This document shows, one piece after another, positions 26,893 to 33,227 of a DNA stretch of 33,227 bases. The position numbers and the translations under genes are program-made. Under the pieces are notes generated by a model. That model saw only the letters and a list, made by a program, of their open reading frames with translations, did not search any database and was not told the origin of the DNA. The stretch covers positions 1 through 33,227 of the forward strand of contig CANGKD010000005.1 of NCBI GenBank assembly GCA_947454495.1, written 5' to 3'. Source of the stretch: Actinomycetota bacterium (GTDB lineage: Bacteria; Actinomycetota; Actinomycetes; Actinomycetales; Microbacteriaceae). Position 1 is the first letter of the stretch; each line of letters begins with the position of its first letter.

Positions 26893-27845
26893 CGATACAC
26901 GCTCCAGTTCGCTGACTCGTGGTGGTTGCCCTCGTCGTCGATGACGAGTCCCGCGGCACCCTGAGTGGGGAGCCACGATAAATAGTCTGCCGTCGAGCGA
27001 ACGAAAGCGGGCTTTGTCAACGTTTCGGCGATTGCAGCCGTGAGTGCAATGACGGTGACGGTTTGAACGGATGTCAGCGCGCTGTCATGAGTGTGTGGGT
27101 CGATGAGGTGATGTTTCTCACGCGATGTTCCGAAGCGTCGCTTTCGCTGACTTGAGGTCACGACGCCGCCATCGGGCACGCGAACAACGTCTGCATGCTC
27201 CGCGGCCGCGAACGGGTTTTCGACTCCGAGACGCCACGCAACTCCGTCGGGCGCCTCACCGCTCACGCGAATGTCCCCCGCGATTTCCGCCATGATCCCC
27301 CACGCGCCGTTCGCTCGAGCAAAGTCGCTCACCAAGTCCGCCGCGAGTCCCTTGCCGATGCCGCCCGCGTCAATCGTGGTGCCTTTGGGCATCGTCACGA
27401 CATGACCGTTATGCGCGACGTTATCGATGCGCCCGGGGGCGACCGCCGTGGCGGGCAGGGCTGTTGATTTTGTCGGATCCTGTCGCGACGCAGCGTACCC
27501 GGCCCGGACAAGGTCTGGGAGAAGGGTGGGGTCGAAGTCGCCTTTCGTGCGCGCGTAACCAGCTTGCATCTCCTCGATGAGCCGAACGGTGAAATCATCA
27601 ACATCGACGGGCTTTCCCTCCGCCCAGTTCAATCGAGTGACATCGCTCTCGGGCAAGAATCTGCTCCAGATTTGCTCCAGATGGTCGAGAAAGCTCCAGC
27701 AGTCCTCAAGCAGAGCGGCTCCGCCGCCAACGAGCGTCAGAGTGGCCGTGCTCCCCATCATGGGTCGCGTTCGAGAGACGGGAAGAGGGCGCGAGCCACT
27801 GTGCGTAAAGACCGCGTTCAGCGCATCGCGACTGATGTCGCTCAC
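26889..27845 (-). CDS. apbE: ApbE family FAD:protein FMN transferase, no obvious signal peptide
   Basis: RTRPMMGSTATLTL, FDPTLLPDLVRAGY, IDAGGIGKGLAADLVSDF, KHHLIDPHTHDS, VTVIALTAAIAETLTKPAFV. GTG start. Confidence 0.93.
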   Translation of the reverse strand: MSDISRDALNAVFTHSGSRPLPVSRTRPMMGSTATLTLVGGGAALLEDCWSFLDHLEQIWSRFLPESDVTRLNWAEGKPVDVDDFTVRLIEEMQAGYARTKGDFDPTLLPDLVRAGYAASRQDPTKSTALPATAVAPGRIDNVAHNGHVVTMPKGTTIDAGGIGKGLAADLVSDFARANGAWGIMAEIAGDIRVSGEAPDGVAWRLGVENPFAAAEHADVVRVPDGGVVTSSQRKRRFGTSREKHHLIDPHTHDSALTSVQTVTVIALTAAIAETLTKPAFVRSTADYLSWLPTQGAAGLVIDDEGNHHESANWSVYR

Positions 27846-27854
27846 GCGAAAAGT

Positions 27855-28271
27855 CTACGAGGCGGCCGTCGTTCCCGACGGAGGAGCCGGGGCCGGAGCG
27901 GGTGCAGGTGCGGGAGGAGCGGGGGCTGGCGCCGGCGCAGGATCAACCGCAGGCGCGGGGGCAGGGGCAGGGGCGGCAGCCGGGGCAGATCCTGAACCGG
28001 CTCCTGCGTCGACAACCACGACTGTCTCGACCGGTGTCACCGCGGTAGCACCGGAATCAGCCGACGTGCCCGCGGGTGCGACGGCACTGGGATCCGCTGT
28101 CGAGCCACTCGGCTGAGCCGGTGTCGGCGTCGTGTCCTTAGCTGAAACCGCGTTTATCGTTTCGGACGCAGCAGCGAACTGGAATCCCGTCACCATAGCG
28201 ACGAGTGCAAGTGCGGACGCAGCCCCGGTGAGATTGCGGGCGCGACGAGCTGGGTGATGTGCCGGTTTCAT
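27855..28271 (-). CDS. Small secreted/anchored protein with (Ala-Pro)n C-terminal tail
   Basis: N-terminal hydrophobic segment ASALALVAMVTGFQFAAAS; tail PAPAPAPAVDPAPAPAPAPPAPAPAPAPAPPSGTTAAS; 9 bp before apbE. Confidence 0.75.
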   Translation of the reverse strand: MKPAHHPARRARNLTGAASALALVAMVTGFQFAAASETINAVSAKDTTPTPAQPSGSTADPSAVAPAGTSADSGATAVTPVETVVVVDAGAGSGSAPAAAPAPAPAPAVDPAPAPAPAPPAPAPAPAPAPPSGTTAAS

Positions 28272-28274
28272 GAT

Positions 28275-28763
28275 CTAGTCCTCAAACGAATCGTCGTGGA
28301 AGTTGCCGTCATCATCGTTCTCGTCGTCGTGTCCTTCATTTTCGTCTTCGTAATCGTGCCCGGAACCGCCGCCTGAGCCACCCGTCGTTCCATCGACGTT
28401 CTCTTGCGTGGGAGGAGACACAACCACGGGATCGGTCGTCGGCTCGGGCGCCGTTGCGCCGGCGTTCGGTGACGAGGGTTGCTGCGTGGATGTCGTTGTG
28501 GAACCAGCGTTGGTTGCGGGCGCGACCACGACGATTTGTTTTGTTTGCGATGGCCCAGCAGGCGCCGGAGCGGTCGACGAAGCCGGGTCGGTTGCGGAGC
28601 CATTGGATTGACTCGCCGGGGTCGACGGAACGAGAACCGCACTTGCGTTTCCAAGTGCAGAATCCGCGGTTCCATCAAGTACATCGGCGTTGACCGCCAT
28701 CGCGGCACCCGCCGTACCGAGGATGCCGACAACCGAGAGAACTGCTACTGCTGAAGATGCCAT
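28275..28763 (-). CDS. Small secreted/anchored protein with acidic Asp/Glu/His tail
   Basis: MASSAVAVLSVVGILGTAGAAMAVNADVLDGT...; tail SGHDYEDENEGHDDENDDDGNFHDDSFED; 3 bp from the next gene. Confidence 0.75.
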   Translation of the reverse strand: MASSAVAVLSVVGILGTAGAAMAVNADVLDGTADSALGNASAVLVPSTPASQSNGSATDPASSTAPAPAGPSQTKQIVVVAPATNAGSTTTSTQQPSSPNAGATAPEPTTDPVVVSPPTQENVDGTTGGSGGGSGHDYEDENEGHDDENDDDGNFHDDSFED

Positions 28764-28886
28764 GACTTCAGGTTAGGGATTGCAAATACAGGGGCGGGGC
28801 GGGTCACGTCCAAGAAATGGCAAAGATTTTTAGGCTGCGCTCTCCACTGGCGTGCCCCGTGTGCTGAAAGGGGAGACAATGGTCGC

Positions 28887-29564
28887 GTGCGCATCCTGAT
28901 TGTGGAAGACGACCCCTCGGTAGCCGACGGCATTCTTGACGGACTCGCGTCGACGACGTTTGAGACCAAACACGTGGCCACGGGGGCAGATGCGCTGGCG
29001 GCTATTCAAGATTTTGACCCAGAACTTGTGTTGCTCGACCTTGGTTTGCCCGACATGGACGGCACCGACGTGTGTCGCGAAATTCGGAAAATCTCCAGTG
29101 TCCCCATCATCGTGGTGAGCGCTCGAGACGAAGAGATTGACCGAGTCATTGCGCTCGAAATTGGCGCGGATGACTATGTCGTCAAACCGTTCGGGATGCG
29201 CGAACTCGTTGCCCGCATCAAGGCCGTCGCGCGCCGCTCGTCGTCGAGTGACGCGCATGTGGCTCCCGCGGCAGAACGTGAATTTGGGATTCTCAAAATT
29301 GATAGACGCGCCATTCGCGTCACGCTAAACGGCGACGAGATCCACTTGACCCCGAAAGAGTTCGAGCTGCTCGTCTACCTCAGCGAGGACCCCGGGGCGG
29401 TCCACCGGCGTACGGACATCCTCCACGACGTGTGGGATACGAACTGGTACGGCACCACGAAAACGCTCGACGCTCATGTGGCTGCCATTCGCAAGAAACT
29501 TGGTGACCCGGCGTGGATTGAGTCAGTGCGAGGTGTGGGCTTCCGGTTCGGCATCCCGTCATGA
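28887..29564 (+). CDS. OmpR/PhoB-family response regulator
   Basis: MRILIVEDDPSVADGILDGL...LVLLDLGLPDMDGTDVCREIRK...KPFGMRELVARIKAV...VHRRTDILHDVWDTNWYGTTKTLDAHVAAIRKKLGDPAWIESVRGVGFRF. Confidence 0.95.
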   Translation: MRILIVEDDPSVADGILDGLASTTFETKHVATGADALAAIQDFDPELVLLDLGLPDMDGTDVCREIRKISSVPIIVVSARDEEIDRVIALEIGADDYVVKPFGMRELVARIKAVARRSSSSDAHVAPAAEREFGILKIDRRAIRVTLNGDEIHLTPKEFELLVYLSEDPGAVHRRTDILHDVWDTNWYGTTKTLDAHVAAIRKKLGDPAWIESVRGVGFRFGIPS

Positions 29565-30946
29565 AGTGGCGAATCATGGCGGCTTTGATGAGTTTCTCGC
29601 TCATCGTTCTGGTCGTTCAGGACATTCCGCTCTACAACTTCATGCAGGCAAACCAGCACGAGCAAGTGCAGACGTCGCTGCAACGCGATGCCTTCGTTAT
29701 TGCCGGTCGCGCGCAATCCGCCCTCTGGACCGGATCCGCGGACGCCACCGCCTTTCTTGATCGCACCTCCCGGGCCTACCGCGATGCGGGAGGCGCGCGC
29801 GTCGTCGTTGTCGACAAAACCGGTCTCGCAATCGTCACCAGCGACGACGATCAAACGGCATTGGGGTCGGACTACTCCACTCGTCTCGAAGTTGCCGACG
29901 CCCTGACGGGAACCATTGCCTCCGGCGAGCGCTTCTCGACGACCCTCAACGAGGATCTCATGTACGTCGCGGTACCGGTGCTCAATGGTGCCGACGTCAT
30001 AGGGGCCGTTCGCCTGACATACCCCGCAAAGGTGGTCGATGACGCCGTCGACGGCCAGCTGCGGATGCTGGGCATCATTGCCGTCTCCACGCTCATTTTG
30101 GCGGGCATTATCGGCTACATCATCGCGGCGTCGCTCAATCGACGACTTCGCTTACTCGAAACGGCGACGCAAAAACTTGCCGAAGGAGACCTCAGCATTC
30201 GTGCCGACGAATCGTCCGGCCCCTCCGAGATCCGCGCCTTGTCCTCGTCTTTCAATCAAATGGCGCAGCGCCTCAACGTGCTCATTGAACAACAACGTCG
30301 ATTTGCGGCGGATGCGTCGCATCAGTTACGCACTCCCCTCACGGCCTTGCGGCTTCGACTCGAACGCGCAAGTGATCTCATCAGCGAGGACCCGAAGGCC
30401 GCGGCTCAACGACTCCGGGCCGCGGAGACGGAGGTTGACCGATTGGCGGCCATTGTCGAGGGATTGCTGCTCCTGAGCAGAACCGAATCATCGACCGCCC
30501 CCGCCGAGACGGTCGACCTCGCTGTCGTTGCACGGGAACGCGTCGAGCACTGGCAGCCCCTGGCAAAGGAACACGGCGTGACCGTGCGATTCGAAGGCCC
30601 AGCTCATGCCGTGGGGTTGGCGATTCGAACCGCACCCGAACAGGTCATCGACAACTTCGTCGACAACGCGCTCGGCGTCAGCCCGCCGGGCAGCCGCATC
30701 ATCATTCGCGTGGTCGACGGGGTAACGGTCAACGTGAGCGTGCTCGACGAGGGTCCGGGCCTGAGCGAAGAGGACTGCGCGCGCGCATTTGACCGGTTCT
30801 GGAGAGCGACATCTGACAACCAGGGGAGCGGGCTCGGGTTAGCCATCGTTTCGCGCTTGATGTTCGCCTCGGGTGGGTCGGCCCGGCTGGAGCCCCGGTC
30901 ACCACGCGGGCTGTGCGCCATCGCGGTGTTCCCGGGGAGCAAATAG
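29561..30946 (+). CDS. Sensor histidine kinase (two TM, HAMP, HisKA, HATPase)
   Basis: RRFAADASHQLRTPLTALRLRLERA (H-box), VIDNFVDNALGVSPPGSRI (N-box), VLDEGPGLSEEDCARAFDRFWRA, GSGLGLAIVSRLMFASGG. Confidence 0.95.
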   Translation: MKWRIMAALMSFSLIVLVVQDIPLYNFMQANQHEQVQTSLQRDAFVIAGRAQSALWTGSADATAFLDRTSRAYRDAGGARVVVVDKTGLAIVTSDDDQTALGSDYSTRLEVADALTGTIASGERFSTTLNEDLMYVAVPVLNGADVIGAVRLTYPAKVVDDAVDGQLRMLGIIAVSTLILAGIIGYIIAASLNRRLRLLETATQKLAEGDLSIRADESSGPSEIRALSSSFNQMAQRLNVLIEQQRRFAADASHQLRTPLTALRLRLERASDLISEDPKAAAQRLRAAETEVDRLAAIVEGLLLLSRTESSTAPAETVDLAVVARERVEHWQPLAKEHGVTVRFEGPAHAVGLAIRTAPEQVIDNFVDNALGVSPPGSRIIIRVVDGVTVNVSVLDEGPGLSEEDCARAFDRFWRATSDNQGSGLGLAIVSRLMFASGGSARLEPRSPRGLCAIAVFPGSK

Positions 30947-31034
30947 CGCGCGTGCGAGGTCGGCGCGCATCGAGGGCGTTCCACGCTGGCGCGCCTAGGA
31001 TTTACGTCACGGGTGAAACCCGCAAAGGAGCTTC

Positions 31035-31736
31035 GTGAATTTGTTGGATGCGTTAGAGCGTGCCTTAGAGCGCGCGGTCAATGGCGCATTCGCAAAGACC
31101 TTTCGGTCGGGAGTTCAGCCGGTAGAACTTGCGAGCGCACTGCGGAAAGAGTTGGACACCACTGCCTCGGTTATTTCGCGTGACCGCATCCTCGTGCCGA
31201 ATACCTTCACGATCACCCTTGGATCAGCTGACTACGACCGGATTGTGGGCATGGGTGCCACGCTCGTTGACGAGCTAACTCGCATCGTCACCACGCACGC
31301 AAAGAAGCAGGGATACCAGTTCACCGGGGGGATTCGCATCACCTACGCCCGGGACCCCTCGCTGGCCGTGGGAGTGTGTCGAGTTCAGTCAGCTAGCTCC
31401 GCCGGGCGCGTGAACTGGGTTCCGGTGCTCGAAGTCAGCGGAAGGCGCCACGCGCTTTCGCGCTCTCGCACGGTGATTGGGCGCGGAAACGATGCGGACG
31501 TCGTGATCGACGATCCCAACGCATCACGTAAACACGTCGAAGTTCTCTGGGATGGCACGCGGGCTCAAGCGAACGACCTGGGGTCGACCAACGGCTCGCT
31601 ACTTAACGGCGCGCGCCTTCAGTCGGCCGCGCTTCCTCCCGATTCTGTAATCCAAATCGGCAAGACGCAGATTGTGTTTCGTGTGGTCCCCGAGGCCGAA
31701 TCCACGGATCTTTCGAATCGAGCTCGGCTCTCATGA
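31035..31736 (+). CDS. fhaA: FhaA-like protein (DUF3662 plus FHA domain)
   Basis: MNLLDALERALERAVNGAFAKTFRSGVQPVELASALRKELDTTASVISRDRILVPNTFTITLG; FHA RTVIGRGNDADVVIDDPNASRKHVEVLWDG...DLGSTNGSLLNG. Confidence 0.93.
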   Translation: MNLLDALERALERAVNGAFAKTFRSGVQPVELASALRKELDTTASVISRDRILVPNTFTITLGSADYDRIVGMGATLVDELTRIVTTHAKKQGYQFTGGIRITYARDPSLAVGVCRVQSASSAGRVNWVPVLEVSGRRHALSRSRTVIGRGNDADVVIDDPNASRKHVEVLWDGTRAQANDLGSTNGSLLNGARLQSAALPPDSVIQIGKTQIVFRVVPEAESTDLSNRARLS

Positions 31737-32248
31737 GTGAACTCACGCTTCTCGTCGTGCGGATCGGTTTCCTTGCTGCCCTCTGGGTTTTTGTCTTTTT
31801 CGTGGTCTATTCCATTCGCGCCGACCTTTTCGGGCAACGAGTTCGAAAACTCCCCGGCACGGCGGCAACAGCGCCGGAAACTGGCTTTTCGGCCGAACCG
31901 TTCATTCCGGCCGCGGCGGGTGGGTCATCCGGTGTCATCGCGTCGGCGGGTGAAGAACTTGACCTCGTGATCACTTCCGGAACGATGGCAGGAAACTCGC
32001 TCGGGCTTTCAGGTGAGCCGGTAACGATCGGGCGCTCGCCGGACTCGACGCTGGTCATCCGGGATGACTACACCTCGACGAACCATGCACGAATCTGGGT
32101 CGAAGGTGGTAACTGGGTGCTGACCGATCTCGATTCCACAAACGGCACCACCTGCGGCGGTGTTGCCGTGCACGGTACCGTTCCCGTGCACCTCGATGAA
32201 ACCGTGACGATTGGCGCCACCTCATTCGAGCTTCGGCGACGGGCCTAG
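31733..32248 (+). CDS. fhaB: FhaB/FipA-like membrane-anchored FHA domain protein
   Basis: N-terminal TM; FHA VTIGRSPDSTLVIRDDYTSTNHARIWVEGGNWVLTDLDSTNGTTCGG. Confidence 0.92.
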   Translation: MSELTLLVVRIGFLAALWVFVFFVVYSIRADLFGQRVRKLPGTAATAPETGFSAEPFIPAAAGGSSGVIASAGEELDLVITSGTMAGNSLGLSGEPVTIGRSPDSTLVIRDDYTSTNHARIWVEGGNWVLTDLDSTNGTTCGGVAVHGTVPVHLDETVTIGATSFELRRRA

Positions 32249-32250
32249 GT

Positions 32251-33219
32251 ATGGCCACCCACAGCGCCGCGGCCTCAGATATCGGTCTCGTTCGGCAAAG
32301 CAATCAAGACTCCGGTTTTGCGGGCCGATTCCTCATGGTCGTCGCCGATGGCATGGGTGGCCATGCCGGTGGTGATGTGGCCTCCCACGTGGTGATTCGT
32401 CAAATGCTCGATCTTGACCGGCCCTTTGATTCCCCGGAGAAAGCACGCAAGGTTCTCCGCGATGAGCTGCTGAAAATTAACGCGTTGCTGATTGGGGCGG
32501 TTGTTGAACGTCCCGAGCTCGCCGGACTCGGCACAACGGTCAGCGCCCTGCTTCGAGTGGGAGACAAGGCCGTCATTGCGCACATCGGCGATTCTCGCGT
32601 GTATCGCATGCGAGAAGGAAAGCTCGAGCAAGTCACCGAAGACCACACGTACGTTCAACGCCTCGTCGACAGTGGACGTCTCACGGAGGAGGAGGCGCTG
32701 GTTCATCCTCGACGCTCGGTTCTCTTGCGAGTGCTGGGAGACGTGGATGCTCGTCCCGAGATCGACACGATGATTCTGCCCATCGCCCCCGGTGATCGCT
32801 GGATGCTCTGCTCAGACGGATTGTGTGGTGTGGTTCGACCCGACGAGATGCGCGGCGCCCTACTGGCGAACGCCGATGCGAACGCGGCGGCCGAAGCGCT
32901 GGTTTCCGCGAGCATGCAACTCGGTGCTCCCGACAATGTCACGGTCGTCGTAATGGATGATCGCGAGGAACCCGCGGTGGAGTCCGTTCGCCTCGTCGGA
33001 GCAGCCGCCAAACCGATTTCCGTCAGCGCCACGACGCCGGCTCCCAAGGGACGACGTCGTCCCACGCGCAGTCTGCCGGTCGCGACGAGTGAGATTCCGA
33101 TTGTTCCAGCGGGCGAGTCAGAGTCGAATCCCGATTCGCGAGCGGACACATCGGGTCGAGATCGGTTTGGTGCGATTTTGAACCGGTGGTTTGGCGACAA
33201 GGGCAACACGCCATCATGA
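32251..33219 (+). CDS. pstP: PP2C-family Ser/Thr phosphatase
   Basis: SDIGLVRQSNQDSGFAGRFLMVVADGMGGHAGGDVAS, GLGTTVSALLRVGDKAVIAHIGDSRVYRMREGKLEQVTEDHTYVQRLVDSG, MLCSDGL, GAPDNVTVVVMD. Confidence 0.94.
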   Translation: MATHSAAASDIGLVRQSNQDSGFAGRFLMVVADGMGGHAGGDVASHVVIRQMLDLDRPFDSPEKARKVLRDELLKINALLIGAVVERPELAGLGTTVSALLRVGDKAVIAHIGDSRVYRMREGKLEQVTEDHTYVQRLVDSGRLTEEEALVHPRRSVLLRVLGDVDARPEIDTMILPIAPGDRWMLCSDGLCGVVRPDEMRGALLANADANAAAEALVSASMQLGAPDNVTVVVMDDREEPAVESVRLVGAAAKPISVSATTPAPKGRRRPTRSLPVATSEIPIVPAGESESNPDSRADTSGRDRFGAILNRWFGDKGNTPS

Positions 33220-33227
33220 GCGTGAGC
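33216..33227 (+). CDS. Start of next gene in the operon (probably FtsW/RodA family by synteny); only 4 codons visible
   Basis: ATGAGCGTGAGC overlapping the pstP stop by 4 bp; identity inferred from the conserved fhaA-fhaB-pstP-rodA order. Confidence 0.3.

Noticed and set aside
27577-28116. Plus-strand ORF rich in Gly/Ala (AGAGAGAGGAGAG) resembling a PE_PGRS/silk-like protein
   Set aside because: Antisense of the (Ala-Pro)n tail; the apparent Gly-Ala repeat is a by-product of GC-rich codons. The minus gene has a proper N-terminus and operon spacing.
30961-30995. Inverted repeat GGCGCGC...GCGCGCC upstream of fhaA
   Set aside because: 7-bp GC-only arms with a 20-nt loop are expected by chance at this base composition; left out of the findings.

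Overview
33.2 kb of ordinary-looking actinobacterial chromosome, gene content and synteny suggesting Microbacteriaceae/Micrococcales. About 33 protein genes and one tRNA are supported. From left to right: a C50-carotenoid cluster (crtEb partial, two split lycopene cyclase subunits, crtI, crtB) divergent from idi; dcd; a PIF1-like helicase; a membrane-anchored protein of unknown function; a CtaG/CopD fusion; hup; rpsN-rpmG-rpmB (cysteine-poor forms); zur with a znu ABC transporter; trhO; hemD; three small envelope proteins; a short HemY-like protein; glyQS; an M13 peptidase; two HAD hydrolases flanking nucS; a YdcZ-type transporter; a lipoprotein; tRNA-Leu(CAG); a tight four-gene flavin/heme redox operon (two small secreted low-complexity proteins, ApbE, and a ferric-reductase/2Fe-2S reductase fusion) divergent from a two-component system; and the start of the fhaA-fhaB-pstP-(rodA) signalling/cell-wall operon. 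No CRISPR array, IS element, prophage or rRNA was seen. The items most worth a second look are: (1) the redox operon, where a paralogous-looking pair of secreted proteins occupies the place where an FMN-binding substrate would be expected; (2) a znuA promoter in which a Zur-like palindrome coincides with a perfect TTGACA -35 and the transcript appears leaderless; (3) an 8-bp x6 tandem repeat that forms the 3' end and stop codon of trhO and fills the gap to convergent hemD; (4) structured 5' leaders on hemD and rpmB; (5) a degenerate, half-length HemY-like protein; (6) a 7-bp bidirectional -10 serving two apparently leaderless divergent genes. All structure and motif calls were made by eye; no folding, alignment or database search was run.
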